A stretch of 64,000 nt of DNA from Microcoleus sp. bin38.metabat.b11b12b14.051 (GTDB lineage Bacteria; Cyanobacteriota; Cyanobacteriia; Cyanobacteriales; Microcoleaceae): positions 1-64,000 of the forward strand of contig NZ_JAAFKD010000004.1 in the NCBI RefSeq assembly GCF_013299165.1, read 5' to 3'. A program made the translations under genes and the position numbers. Shown here in pieces: positions 43,794-53,619 of the stretch (position 1 is the stretch's first letter; every line of letters begins with the position of its first letter). The notes under the pieces are model-generated. The model made no database searches. It was not told the DNA's origin and saw only the letters and a program-made list of their open reading frames with translations.

Positions 43794-45203
43794 ATGCAAA
43801 TTCCCGAAACATCTCAAATTCCCAGCGACGATTTAAGACCAGCAAAAGAAAGCAATTTCCTAGCACAAAATCCCCACTTGCAAACTCTCGAAATTCCCGG
43901 TTTTGACGCCAACAATCCGCCAGATCCCAAATTAATCGATACCTGCGTCCACTGCGGCTTTTGTTTGTCAACTTGTCCGAGTTATCGCGTACTCGGCAAA
44001 GAAATGGATTCGCCGCGAGGCCGCATTTATTTAATGGATGCAATCAACGAAGGCGATGCACCTTTAAACGAAGCAACTTCGCAGCATTTTGATACTTGTT
44101 TGGGCTGTTTGGCCTGCGTGACAACTTGTCCGTCTGGCGTGCAGTACGACAAGTTAATTTCTGCAACTCGCCACCAAGTTACCAGAAATCAAAAACGCAC
44201 TTTTTCTGACAATGTAATTCGCACTCTGATTTTTAATCTCTTTCCTTATCCTCACAGATTGCGGCCGTTGCTGGTACCGCTGTTTATTTATCAAAAATTA
44301 GGACTTCCAAAACTAATTCGGAAAACAGGTTTGCTAAAAAAAGTATTTCCTCGCTTGGCGGCGATGGAATCAATTTTGCCGAAGGTAACAGTCGATTCTT
44401 TCCGGGATAATTTACCGGAAGTCATTCCCGCACAAGGGGAGAAACGCTATCGAGTTGGCGTGATTTTAGGCTGCGTGCAGAGGTTGTTGTTCTCGCCTGT
44501 TAATGAGGCTACGGTGCGTGTTTTGACGGCTAACGGTTGCGAGGTTGTGATTCCAAAAAGTCAAGGATGCTGCGCTGCTTTACCGGAACATCAAGGACAA
44601 GCCCAACAGGCGAAAGCTTTGGCGAGACAGATGATTGATAGTTTTGAAAATACTGGTGTTGATTTTGTAATTATCAACGCTGCGGGTTGCGGCCACACTT
44701 TGAAAGAGTACGGTCACATTTTAGCAGATGACCCGGAATATCGCGAGAAAGCTGAGAAGTTTGCTGCTAATGTCAAGGACGTACAAGAATTTTTGGCAAG
44801 TGCGGGAATTACGGCGAAACTCAATCCTTTGATTGAGGGAGATTTGACAATTGTTTATCAGGATGCTTGTCATTTGTTGCACGGACAAAAGATTAGTTTG
44901 CAGCCGCGCCAGTTGTTGCAACAAATTCCTGGTGTGAAGTTGAAAGAACCTGTGGATGCTGCTTTGTGTTGCGGGAGTGCGGGGGTTTACAATATGCTTC
45001 AGCCGGAAATTGCTGATGAGTTGGGCGTGCAAAAGGTGGAGAATTTGTTGAATACTGGGGCCGAGTTGATTGCTTCTTCTAATCCTGGTTGTTCTTTGCA
45101 AATTAAGAAGCATTTGGAGTTGCAGGGGAAATCTGTGACTTTGATGCACCCGATCGAGCTTTTGGATTATTCTATTCGTGGGGTGATGTTGCAGAAGCAT
45201 TAG
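43794..45203 (+). CDS. glcF: Glycolate oxidase iron-sulfur subunit
   Basis: A 469-residue protein with two N-terminal 4Fe-4S motifs, C51-C54-C57-C61 (CVHCGFCLSTCP) and C102-C105-C108-C112 (CLGCLACVTTCP), followed by two CCG domains (LGCVQRLLF...GCCAALPEHQG...NAAGCGHTLKEYG and YQDACHLLHGQ...CCGSAGVYN...NPGCSLQIKKH). It passes electrons from the flavin subunit to the membrane pool. I start at ATG 43794; an in-frame ATG at 43737 would add 19 residues encoded by the GTCAACT repeat tract. glcE lies upstream on the same strand, 361 bases away with a repeat array between them. Confidence 0.93.
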   Translation: MQIPETSQIPSDDLRPAKESNFLAQNPHLQTLEIPGFDANNPPDPKLIDTCVHCGFCLSTCPSYRVLGKEMDSPRGRIYLMDAINEGDAPLNEATSQHFDTCLGCLACVTTCPSGVQYDKLISATRHQVTRNQKRTFSDNVIRTLIFNLFPYPHRLRPLLVPLFIYQKLGLPKLIRKTGLLKKVFPRLAAMESILPKVTVDSFRDNLPEVIPAQGEKRYRVGVILGCVQRLLFSPVNEATVRVLTANGCEVVIPKSQGCCAALPEHQGQAQQAKALARQMIDSFENTGVDFVIINAAGCGHTLKEYGHILADDPEYREKAEKFAANVKDVQEFLASAGITAKLNPLIEGDLTIVYQDACHLLHGQKISLQPRQLLQQIPGVKLKEPVDAALCCGSAGVYNMLQPEIADELGVQKVENLLNTGAELIASSNPGCSLQIKKHLELQGKSVTLMHPIELLDYSIRGVMLQKH

Positions 45204-45232
45204 TTTTGTAGGGCGGCCGGTGTCCGCCCTGC

Positions 45233-45420
45233 TGTTGACAGTTGACAGTTGACAGTTGACAGTTGACAGTTGACAGTTGACAGTTGACAGTTGACTGTTG
45301 ACAGTTGACTGTTGACTGTTGACAATTGACAGAACAAAGAGGGAAGAAGGGGAGAATTGACTAATGACCAATAACCAATGACAACTGACCACTGACCAAT
45401 AACCAATGACAACTGACCAC
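45233..45420. repeat. GTTGACA heptamer tract and related simple repeats
   Basis: About 13 copies of GTTGACA/GTTGACT (45233-45332), then TGACCAATAACCAATGACAACTGACCA repeated in part to 45420. It fills the gap between the convergent glcF and WD40 genes; no terminator hairpin is otherwise visible. Confidence 0.88.
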
Positions 45421-45423
45421 TGA

Positions 45424-47661
45424 CTACTGACTACTGACTAATTCCAACCTCAAAAAATGTACTTGTCCCGAAGCTTCCGCCGCCACAATTGTTACCCCAT
45501 CCGGTGCAATAGCGCAAGCTTTCAAAGCACTATCTCCCCTAAAAGTAGCAACTACTTTTCTACTCAACAAATCCCAAACTTTGAGAGTATTGTCATCTGA
45601 AACGGAAATTACCTTATTTCCCAGCGTCGCTACAGATGTTACCGCATCGGCATGACCTGCTAAAGTAAAAGCTTCTTTTCTACTTGACAAATTCCAAACT
45701 TTTATAGGTGTTTCTCGCCCGCCAGAAATTGCCCATTTGCCGTCCGCCGTAACTGCCACAGCATTTACAAAACTCTCATGACCTTTGAGGGTAAAAAGTT
45801 GATTTTTGACGGCAAAATTCCAGAAAGTTGCCAAAATATTCTCGTCTTTCCCCAAACTCCAAACTTTTAGGGTTTTGTCGCCCGCAGCCGAAATAATCCG
45901 CTTACCGTCGGGAGTAACTGTCACAGCTTTTATCCCGTCGGTGTGACCGATAAATGTCAAAACTTCCTCTCCTGTTTCCAAATTCCAAACTTTAATAGTT
46001 TTGTCGGCAGAACCTGAAATCGCCAGCTTGCCGTCGGGGGTAACAGCAACAGAATTCACCCAATCTGTATGACCTGTGAAAGTAAATATTTCCTGTCCGG
46101 TTTCGAGATTCCAAACTTTAACAGTTTTGTCGCCGGAACCTGAAACTATTTTCTTGCTGTCCGGGGTGACAGCGATTGCTTTTACCCAGTCTTTATGACC
46201 GGGAATAGCAAAAAGTTCCTCTCCATTTTCCAGATTCCAGACTTTAATGCTGTTGTCTCCAGAACCGGAAATAACTTTCGTACCGTCGGCAGTGACTGCT
46301 ACAGCATTTACCCAATCATCGTGACCGGCATAGGATAAATTTTCTTGGCCTATTTCTAAGTGCCAAACTTTGAGAGTTTTGTCAGAGGAACCTGAAACTA
46401 TCCGCTTGCCGTCGGGGGTGACGGCTACAGCATTCACTGGGGCGATGTGATTGGTAAAAGTGAAAAGTTCTGCTTGTGTTTCCAGATTCCAAACTTTTAG
46501 CGTTTTGTCGCCTGCTGCGGAAATTACCCGTTTTCCGTCGGGAGTGACTGCCACAGCTTGGACGAAGCTGTTATGAATTCCTAAAGTAAAAAGTTTTTCT
46601 CTCCGACTCAAACTCCAAACTTTGACTGTGCCGTCATAACTGCCGGAAATTATTTGTTCGCCGTCGGGAGTTACTGCTACAGCTTTTACCCAATCTGCGT
46701 GATCCGTGAGGGTAAATAGTTCTTTTCCTGTTTCTAGGTTCCAGACTTTAATGCTGTTGTCTCCTGACCCGGAAATCAACCGTTTGCTGTCGGGAGTTAC
46801 TGCTATGGACTGCACAAAACTGCTGTGACCTTTTAGGTTGAAAATCACTTCTCCTGTTGCTAAATTCCAAACTTTTATGCTGCCGTCCCACGAACCGGAA
46901 ATTACTCGCTTGCCGTCGGGAGTTACTGCTACTGCTTCTACTGCAAAAGTATCGCCGGCAAATGTCAATATTTCTGTTTTAGTTGCTAAATCCCAAATTT
47001 TAATAGTATTGTCCCAAGAACCGGAAATTACTTTAGTTCCGTCTGGGGTGACGGCTACAGCATTGACGTAGGTAAGATGACCTTTGAGGGTGGCAAGTTC
47101 TTCTCCTGTTTCTAAGTGCCAAACTTTAAGAGTGTGGTCGGATGAGGCAGAAATTGCTTGCTTGCCGTCTGGGGTGATTGCTACTGCTTGCACCCAATCT
47201 GTATGTCCGGTGAGGGTTCGCAGCAATCTTCCGCCCGGAGGGGTAAAGCTGGGCGTTAGTGGCCGCAGCCACGGATTTTTCTGATGTTTTGCTTGCGCTA
47301 GCAGTGCTTGAATTTCTGGAATTTCAAAGCGCATTAAGCGGGCAATTAGTTGGGCTGCTAGTTGCGTTGGATCTTTGGCTATAATGTGTGAAGAAAGCCG
47401 GATTGCTTCTTGGATTAATTTGAGTTTGTCTGCTTTTTGTTCGGAGCTGATAATATCTGGACAGGTTGCTAGATCGTAATCTTCTATTAGTGCTTGTACT
47501 CCAGATGCCGACAGCTTTGCTTCAATAAAATTGTAATCTGTTAGTAAGCTGTATAATTTTTCTGAATCAGAAGTCGCTGCTAGCTGACTTGGCAGAATTC
47601 CCAAACAGTGCGTCTGTTCGGCGGGCTGCATTTGATCCAGCCCATGTGTAAAGTCGCTCAT
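45424..47661 (-). CDS. WD40-repeat protein, 14 blades
   Basis: A 745-residue protein. Residues 1-145 are helical (ending NPWLRPLTPSFTPPGG). The rest holds 14 WD40 repeats: 13 carry a clear KVWxL or KIWDL end and the fourteenth is degenerate (GQVHFLRLE). Fourteen blades would make two seven-bladed propellers. Repeats share VNAVAVTPDGKRVISGSGDNS and most end with TGEE or similar; near identity between neighbours points to internal duplication. It is a protein-interaction scaffold; the partner is unknown, and no kinase or peptidase domain is fused. Confidence 0.92.
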   Translation of the reverse strand: MSDFTHGLDQMQPAEQTHCLGILPSQLAATSDSEKLYSLLTDYNFIEAKLSASGVQALIEDYDLATCPDIISSEQKADKLKLIQEAIRLSSHIIAKDPTQLAAQLIARLMRFEIPEIQALLAQAKHQKNPWLRPLTPSFTPPGGRLLRTLTGHTDWVQAVAITPDGKQAISASSDHTLKVWHLETGEELATLKGHLTYVNAVAVTPDGTKVISGSWDNTIKIWDLATKTEILTFAGDTFAVEAVAVTPDGKRVISGSWDGSIKVWNLATGEVIFNLKGHSSFVQSIAVTPDSKRLISGSGDNSIKVWNLETGKELFTLTDHADWVKAVAVTPDGEQIISGSYDGTVKVWSLSRREKLFTLGIHNSFVQAVAVTPDGKRVISAAGDKTLKVWNLETQAELFTFTNHIAPVNAVAVTPDGKRIVSGSSDKTLKVWHLEIGQENLSYAGHDDWVNAVAVTADGTKVISGSGDNSIKVWNLENGEELFAIPGHKDWVKAIAVTPDSKKIVSGSGDKTVKVWNLETGQEIFTFTGHTDWVNSVAVTPDGKLAISGSADKTIKVWNLETGEEVLTFIGHTDGIKAVTVTPDGKRIISAAGDKTLKVWSLGKDENILATFWNFAVKNQLFTLKGHESFVNAVAVTADGKWAISGGRETPIKVWNLSSRKEAFTLAGHADAVTSVATLGNKVISVSDDNTLKVWDLLSRKVVATFRGDSALKACAIAPDGVTIVAAEASGQVHFLRLELVSSQ

Positions 47662-48702
47662 AAATTTGTGATGTCTTTTTTAGTGATGTCTTTTTTAAAT
47701 GTATGCGATCGCTAGCTGCACCTTGCTGGAAATTCGATGGAGAAACTTTTCTCGCTTACTTAGCATGGCATATTTGAATGCTATTTTGCTAGCGATGTGC
47801 TGCCATTGTTTGCCCGATATTTGAATCGAGGGCTGGTTTTTTAGTCTGAGTCTGCCTGGAGTATTTTAAAGCAGCCCCATTACCATAAACAGCAGCCGAT
47901 ATCATTACCTCAACAGCGCTAAATCTAGGGAGCGATCGACAAAAGCTGACATAGATCGTTGCTTTTCTTAATATAGCTGGTCTGTTGCCAATGATTCTCG
48001 ATCGCCCAACAGTGTGATGCGATTTGAGATATTACATCTACTTCACACATAAATCTGGGAAGTTGAACTTTTATGAAAATTTTGGAGTTCCCAGACGCGC
48101 CAGCCCGTGCTGGTAGCAGTTTTTGGGCGGATAGAGGCTAAAAACTTTGATGTGTGGCAATCCTATTTGATGTGGGAACAAGACTTTTTTAAGGCAACAC
48201 TTTTGTACCAGAAGGCTCTAATTTTGTATTTATAGCAATCGCCACACCGGTGAGGACATAAATAACCTCATGAATAGAGCCTAGAGCCTGTAGCAGAAAC
48301 GGTTTGATTTCCTTGACGAAGCAACTCTTCGACTTCGCTCAGCGCAAGCTGTCCACTCTTCGACTTCCCTCGACTTCGCTCGGGACAAGTCGCTTTTCGC
48401 GCAAGCTGTCCACTGTCAAGCGGCCCACTGCTATAGCAGGCGCAGCCAGTGAGGCAAATGTTGCGCCGATTGGGTGAAGCAACTCAAGGGCACCTGCAAT
48501 CTGGTTCGCCCAAACCTCGCGGAAACCTTTGCAGGCGCGCCCCATTCCTTTAAAATAAATTATGGGACTTGCACTCTTAAACCGGGTTGATAGCTAAAAT
48601 CTTTGGTTTGACCGCTAGGTGCACAGGAGGAAACTGGGTTTCTGACTCCAGAGGGCGCAAGTCGCGAGAATCAAGAACTATTTAGGTTTAGAGACAAATT
48701 TC
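47662..48702. other. Intergenic region of about 1 kb
   Basis: No gene recognised. It has a GTGATGTCTTTTTTA direct repeat near 47668-47692, the second copy of the dispersed 85-bp repeat (48230-48314), and a CTTCGACTTCGCTC-type repeat (48318-48400). The minus-strand frame at 48339-48545 lies across these repeats and shows no protein-like features. Near 48580-48650 are ACCGGGTT and AACTGGGTTTCTGA members of a dispersed family also seen at 12720-12790 and inside the 23.3-kb MITE. Confidence 0.5.
48230..48314. repeat. Dispersed 85-bp repeat, copy B
   Basis: Partner of the copy at 43662-43746: TATAGCAATCGCCACACCGG, GAGGACATAAATAACC, TCATGAATAGAGCC and AAACGGTTTGATT in the same order. Intergenic in both cases. 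Confidence 0.7.
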
Positions 48703-49215
48703 ATGGATGTTAGCGAGTTTTTTGAGTTAAGTGCAGGCAAATGGTTTTCGCAACGTACCGTACACAATCTTAAGTCGGGCGAATTGCAGGCAGGTAAATC
48801 TGACCTCAAAATAGAAATACTGACAGCTAGCGATGCAGCAGTCGTTGAACTTTGCCAACAACATTCGATTAACCCGGCCTCAACTGGGCTAAAGGGCGTT
48901 CGGATTAGTTGGGACGGTACTGCCGATCGCGCTGCTGCCAAACAAATTGGTTCTACAATATTAGCGATCGTACCCGATCGGGAGAATCCCAGCGAAGGCA
49001 AAGTGTTGCAAGCCAAGGGAAACACCCGCTACGTCATGGGCGGCGACGACGTGCTGACATTGATTACAGAGTCAGATACTGTTCGCGCCGAAGAAAGGCT
49101 GTGGTATCTCATCCCTAACCTGCGCCTGCGTACTAGCGTTGTCAAGCAAGCTAACGGTACGGAACAAGCCTCTTTTTGTTCGGAAATTCGGATGGGAGGA
49201 AGCCCGAAAACTTAA
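48703..49215 (+). CDS. Phycobiliprotein lyase, CpcS/CpeS family
   Basis: A 170-residue lipocalin-fold chromophore lyase that attaches phycocyanobilin or a related bilin to Cys-82-type sites of phycobiliproteins. Family features: FFELSAGKWFSQRTVHNL at the start, GKSDLKIEIL, ISWDGTADR, GSTILAIVPDRENPSEGKVL, then a GGDDVLTLITESDTVRAEERLW segment followed by PNLRLRTSVV, and the C-terminal ASFCSEIRMGG. Which subclass (CpcS-I, -II or -III) cannot be settled by eye, so no gene symbol is given. It stands alone, not in a phycobilisome operon. Confidence 0.9.
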   Translation: MDVSEFFELSAGKWFSQRTVHNLKSGELQAGKSDLKIEILTASDAAVVELCQQHSINPASTGLKGVRISWDGTADRAAAKQIGSTILAIVPDRENPSEGKVLQAKGNTRYVMGGDDVLTLITESDTVRAEERLWYLIPNLRLRTSVVKQANGTEQASFCSEIRMGGSPKT

Positions 49216-49249
49216 CACGCTGTAGATTTTAGATTTTGGGATTTGACAT

Positions 49250-49474
49250 TTAGTCTACAGATAAATTTGGGAGTTCTAACTTTGACGCCAAATTTTTGAC
49301 TGTTGGCAACTTATAGTATTTTCCCAAAATCATCCAACTGTCGGCCGGCTCGGACAGCCGGTGCTTTGAGATAAAAGGAGGCTCTTCTTCGCCAATAATC
49401 TGCGTTACCAGTCCGAGCGAAAGTAACAAGCCAAAGTCCGGCCTTGTATCTGTTGTTGGGTCGATCGCACGCAA
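49250..49474 (-). CDS. Possible small hypothetical protein
   Basis: A 74-codon frame (MRAIDPTTDTRPDFGLLLSLG..., ending KLELPNLSVD) that begins 21 bases past the stop of the next gene upstream on the same strand. I do not recognise it. The middle (IIGEEEPPFISKHRLSEPADSWMI) looks protein-like and the codon use is not unusual, but there is no clear ribosome site. Confidence 0.3.
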   Translation of the reverse strand: MRAIDPTTDTRPDFGLLLSLGLVTQIIGEEEPPFISKHRLSEPADSWMILGKYYKLPTVKNLASKLELPNLSVD

Positions 49475-49495
49475 CTATCTAATTCGCACGACAGC

Positions 49496-50176
49496 TTATT
49501 TCTGCTTTCTGCTTTCTCCCTTTTTCCTGCGGCCTTCTCGGGCAACGGCTTTTAATTTACTGTGAAAATCAGTGTGCTTGGCAACTGGAAAGGATTTAGT
49601 TGCGGGTTTGTCTGCTAAGGAGCGATCGGGTTCAGCTCGATCGGCTAGGGCAGTAACAGCCACATCTTCATATACTACAACTTCTGTATTTTCTTTGGTG
49701 CGATCGTCGGCTGCGGGCAATTTTTCTGTTTCCTGCGCCTCTGGGTTAGGGACTGCTGCATCTGGCGGGCGATCGATTTTTGGCGCCATCGCATCCACCA
49801 CATCTAACTCTGCAACACTGACTTCAGATGCTGCTGGATGGGATGGTGATAAAATTATATTTTCCTGCCGTCGCCCTGCCTCGCTTTCAAAGGTTAAATC
49901 CTGAGGAAAATTGTTGCATACCAAGCGTTCAAACTCGCGATTGAAATGATAGAGCGGTTCGCCTATCCGCTGCCACATACTCAAGAGCTGTGCCACAGAA
50001 ACAGCCTTGTAGCGCCCTTGATAAAGCGCTTCAACTACTGCTAAGCGCAGCCACTGACCGGGATACTTTGTCAGCCATTCACCCGCCAATTTCTCTGCTT
50101 TTTTGCCACCTAGGTCAAAACCGTAGTGAACCAGCAGAGCCGCCGCTTCGGCAGATATTGCCCTCACTTCTGTCAT
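49496..50176 (-). CDS. Conserved hypothetical with basic tail
   Basis: A 226-residue protein. The first 90 residues are a compact helical domain (AAALLVHYGFDLGGKKAEKLA, YPGQWLRLAVVEALYQGRYKAVS, LLSMWQRIGEPLYHFNREFERLVC) that I believe is conserved in cyanobacteria without known function. The rest is a disordered acidic, Pro-rich linker ending in a Lys/Arg tail (REGRRKKGESRKQK) that could bind nucleic acid. No membrane segment. A TGTCTGT heptamer tract lies just before its start. Confidence 0.72.
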   Translation of the reverse strand: MTEVRAISAEAAALLVHYGFDLGGKKAEKLAGEWLTKYPGQWLRLAVVEALYQGRYKAVSVAQLLSMWQRIGEPLYHFNREFERLVCNNFPQDLTFESEAGRRQENIILSPSHPAASEVSVAELDVVDAMAPKIDRPPDAAVPNPEAQETEKLPAADDRTKENTEVVVYEDVAVTALADRAEPDRSLADKPATKSFPVAKHTDFHSKLKAVAREGRRKKGESRKQK

Positions 50177-50185
50177 GGGAATTGG

Positions 50186-50500
50186 TAATTAGTCAGTTGT
50201 CTGTTGTCTGTTGTCTGTTGTCTGTTGTCTGTTGTCTGTTGTCTGTTGTCTGTTGTCTGTTGTCATTGGTAATTGGTTATTGATCGGTCAGCATTCAGCA
50301 TTCAGCATTCAGCAGTCAGCAGTCATTTGTCATTTGTCATTTGTCATTTGTCATTGGAAAATTTAGTAATTGACAATTGGATAATTTGTAATTAATAATT
50401 ATTGGTGATTTTTTTAGCAGCTTCATTATTACCAATGACTAATGACAAATGACCAATGACAACTGACAACTGACCACCCTTCGACTTCGCGAGCGGGTAA
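50186..50500. repeat. TGTTGTC heptamer tract and other simple repeats
   Basis: About ten copies of CTGTTGT (50196-50262), CAGCATT x3 and GTCAGCA x2 near 50290-50325, TTTGTCA x4 near 50325-50352, and TGACAAATGACCAATGACAAC repeats up to 50480. Nothing coding in the 50177-50537 gap. Confidence 0.88.
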
Positions 50501-50537
50501 AATGACCAATGACTAATGACTATTTTACCCAATTAAA

Positions 50538-53081
50538 TTAATCTGATAAACGCACCCCTCCTTCTACTGTTCGCACGTCCCCGGAAAAAGGTTGGGGAGT
50601 GCCGTTCCAGTTGAAGTCGCTAATTCTAAAAGTCAGGCTGCCGACTTGACGCTCAGGATTAAAACGCAAAATAATTGCGTAGCTGCGGCGGCTGTATTCC
50701 AGAGTGTAGTTGGTACTGATTGTTTCCTTGCTCTCTAAATTAATAGCACTTTGAAACCCGACTCGAAAGCCTCCGTAAACTTGCTGCACAAGTCCAAAAG
50801 ACAAGACTTTCAAATCTACTAGCCGATCGAACAAATAAGGCGATACCCCGTCCCGCGACACCTGAGTGTAAGTCACGTTAAATCCAGTGTAATCGAGGAA
50901 AGGGCGGGAGAAATGACCGAACTGCCCTTGAAGGCCGATGCTGCTGGCGATCGAATTTTGTCTGTCGCCGCTGCTGTAATATGAGCCAACTCCTCGGACT
51001 CCCAGGGCCAGTTGCAAGAAAGGAACTACTGGCGTCCGCGTGTACTTCAAACCTTGGGTGGGAGTACGGGGTAGCGGCTGACCTTGCCACAGGTTGAAGC
51101 CGCGGCTGAGGGCGATGCTGGCTTGGGCGCGACCCAAATCGATGCGGTTGTTTTCGCGTACTGGTGGGAGCAAGTCGGGTCGATCGGTGTCAGCATTGAT
51201 AAATTGATACCCGGCTTGGTAGCTGAAATTGATGCCCGTGCTGCCGATTTGCATCTGCGGGGAAGTGAGGACGGCTCCGAGACTGCTCTGCACGGTTTGC
51301 TCGCCGAGAGAACCGTTAAAGAGCCGATCGCGATAACTGTATTCTGCCGCTAAAGAGTGAGTGCCGATCGACTGGCGCAAGCGCAAATTGCCCCGAAAGG
51401 TGTTTTCTGGCAAATTCGGGAAATTGTCGAAAGTCAGAAATATTGCCGAGCCTTCGATGTTGGTGCGCGGGCCCAGGCTAGCGCCCAAGCGGGCTTTGAG
51501 TCCGTAGCTGTCGGGGAAAAATGGATTGCCGCCGTGCTTTTCCAGAGCCCGCTGTAGGTAAATTTGGGGAGTCAGAGTCAGTCGCACCGGCCCGTTTTGC
51601 AATACTTCAAAACCGCACTCGGCGAACAAACCCCCTCTGTCTCCGGCGTCGTAGCCAAAGTTCAAACAGGGGCCGTTCTTCTGTTTGCTGTCAAAAACTT
51701 GGCGCCGGGGATAGACGGGTATTTTGACGCGGTTGTCAAACACGAGGCGGGGGGAATTTGTGACCAGTTCCTCAGCCGTGGGCGAAATCCTTCTAATCGT
51801 CGCTCTGCGGGCCCTGTATTCAAGTTCTGGCGGGGAAAACGGGTCGTTAGTTATCCGAATGTTGGTGGCTACCCGGCTGCCGTCTGGCAGCAGTTCGAGG
51901 CGTTCTGCTTCAAAACGGACGCGGTTGACGGCGCCGGTAACTTGGGGGGCGGCTAGCTGTCCGCCCCCGCCGACGGTAATATTCGCGGCTCCGGACGATT
52001 TGACTCCGCGCACGGGCTGTTGGCTGGTAATTCGATCGCTCAGGGGCTGTTCGAGAATGGTGCCGGCACTGATATCTGTGGGGAGTGTCGGGGTTAATTC
52101 GCTGCCTGCTGCGGGGAGGAAAAGTTCGCCGCTGGCTTGTTCGACGGCGCCGGAGTTGAGGCCGAGATTGAATTCCATCTGCCTGCCCCGGATGACTTGT
52201 TGCCCGCGGGTATAGGCGACATTACCGGATGCTATCACTTGGCGGGTGACTAAGTTGACGATCGCGCGATCGGCATCAATCACGGTTTGGCGGAAGCGCA
52301 CAATCACCCTACCCACCGCCGTGACAATTTGCTGCTTGTCGTCAAATTCTTGGCTGTCGGCTTTAATTTCGATCGTATCTGCCGGACTCACCGGAAATGG
52401 TACCGTGCGTTGAGATGGAGCAGTCCGCACCCCTGGTGGCGTGCCTGGTTTAGGCTTGGGTTTCGGTGTCCCGGGCGCTGAGGGCGCGGGCGGGGTGCCA
52501 GGTAGGGGGGGAGTACCTGGTGTAGGAATCTCGAACTGGGGCTGCTGGTCGCGCGCTGGAGGTGGTTCTGGTTCGGGAATATCTGGAGCAACAGGGGCGC
52601 TATCTTCTAATTGCCTGCCTTTTGCCTGATACCCGTTTTCCTGTGGCGCAACAAGATTACTTTGCTGCGGTTTATCCTCGGTTCTGAGAGCCTCTGGGGT
52701 CGGTTGTTGATTTTGGCTGGAAACAGCCGTTTCTGCTGGTGCTAGCGGATAAGCAGTAAACGAGGCGTCTTTTGGAGCTGGGGCTGTTGCTGTTGGCTGA
52801 CGCCCAAATTCCGCTACTGCGCCCCCGCTGTCTGCGGTGGCTAGGGGGTCGCCGATTGCGAGAGGTTGCTCTGCTGCTGGAGCGGTACCGAGGAGTGCGA
52901 CACTGGTTGGTGGTTGAACTGGTGTGGGTTGGGGTTCGAGGATTTCTGAGCTTGATTCCGGTATTTCTGGGGCGGGGCTGCGGGTGTCAGAGTCGCTTTT
53001 TGCCACAGTCAGGGCTGCTTTCTTGGGCTTTGCGATGTAGATGACGGCAGATGGTTCGGGCGGCGGTACCGGATAGGGCAT
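50538..53081 (-). CDS. DUF3769 / LptD-like outer-membrane protein
   Basis: An 847-residue protein. Residues 1-230 are a long Pro/Ala-rich disordered region (for example PGTPPLPGTPPAPSAPGTPK). Residues 233-330 form an OstA/LptA-type beta jelly roll (IEIKADSQEFDDKQQIVTAV ... IASGNVAYTRGQQVIRGRQM), and the rest is a transmembrane beta barrel with alternating patterns and LptD-like segments (FGYDAGDRGGLFAECGF, LAAEYSYRDRLFNGSLGEQ, YTLEYSRRSYAIILRFNPER). It probably inserts lipopolysaccharide in the outer membrane. No signal peptide is seen at the chosen ATG (MPYPVPPPEP), which is odd for an outer-membrane protein; the true start or export route is uncertain. Confidence 0.85.
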   Translation of the reverse strand: MPYPVPPPEPSAVIYIAKPKKAALTVAKSDSDTRSPAPEIPESSSEILEPQPTPVQPPTSVALLGTAPAAEQPLAIGDPLATADSGGAVAEFGRQPTATAPAPKDASFTAYPLAPAETAVSSQNQQPTPEALRTEDKPQQSNLVAPQENGYQAKGRQLEDSAPVAPDIPEPEPPPARDQQPQFEIPTPGTPPLPGTPPAPSAPGTPKPKPKPGTPPGVRTAPSQRTVPFPVSPADTIEIKADSQEFDDKQQIVTAVGRVIVRFRQTVIDADRAIVNLVTRQVIASGNVAYTRGQQVIRGRQMEFNLGLNSGAVEQASGELFLPAAGSELTPTLPTDISAGTILEQPLSDRITSQQPVRGVKSSGAANITVGGGGQLAAPQVTGAVNRVRFEAERLELLPDGSRVATNIRITNDPFSPPELEYRARRATIRRISPTAEELVTNSPRLVFDNRVKIPVYPRRQVFDSKQKNGPCLNFGYDAGDRGGLFAECGFEVLQNGPVRLTLTPQIYLQRALEKHGGNPFFPDSYGLKARLGASLGPRTNIEGSAIFLTFDNFPNLPENTFRGNLRLRQSIGTHSLAAEYSYRDRLFNGSLGEQTVQSSLGAVLTSPQMQIGSTGINFSYQAGYQFINADTDRPDLLPPVRENNRIDLGRAQASIALSRGFNLWQGQPLPRTPTQGLKYTRTPVVPFLQLALGVRGVGSYYSSGDRQNSIASSIGLQGQFGHFSRPFLDYTGFNVTYTQVSRDGVSPYLFDRLVDLKVLSFGLVQQVYGGFRVGFQSAINLESKETISTNYTLEYSRRSYAIILRFNPERQVGSLTFRISDFNWNGTPQPFSGDVRTVEGGVRLSD

Positions 53082-53619
53082 AGTTAAAACAGGTGAGTCA
53101 TCCGATTTGAGATTTCTGATTTTAGAGTTTTTTTATAGCGGGCAATTTATCGTTCAAATTTTTGCATTTAACGGGCAACGTTTCAAGGTTAACCGAAAAT
53201 CTTTAAAGATTCAGTCTGTTTTAATCTACTACGGGGAGTGAAGGACAAGCTAAAAGCCGTCCATAACTTGCAAGAACGGCTTGGTGCGGTTATTGATGAG
53301 GGGGAAAAGCCGTCCTCAAAGGATGGGGCTTGTATCCCTTTGTTTCTGTCATTTTTTGCGGGTTGACCGCCTAATTCTGGGGGTGCTGTGTGGCACCCCA
53401 GGCTGGCCGTCGATATAGTTTGTTTATTCCATGTCTCTGCGGTTGGGGTTCCGGGCTGGGTCATTGGACAAAAATCCAAATATGAACAGGGAAACAAAAA
53501 ATAGAACAACTACATTAACTACGATTTTGAGGGTTAGCACGCTAGGGAGTCTCCAAAGATGGCATCATACTGAGCTGATTTGCTGCTGTTGCCGCAGCTT
53601 TTTTATCATAAGCTAAAGA
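53082..53619 (+). other. Structured intergenic region, possible small RNA with terminator
   Basis: On the + strand there are several stems: AAGCCGTCC/GGATGGGGCTT (about 53306-53331), GGGGTGC-TGTGTG-GCACCCC (about 53380-53399), and at 53582-53604 GCTGC-TGTTGCC-GCAGC followed by six T, which has the form of an intrinsic terminator. No + strand gene lies upstream to use it (both flanking genes are minus), so an unannotated + transcript is possible. The short frames here show no protein features. Confidence 0.35.

Noticed and set aside
48339-48545. 68-codon minus-strand frame
   Set aside because: It runs through a CTTCGACTTCGCTC-type repeat and has no protein-like pattern.
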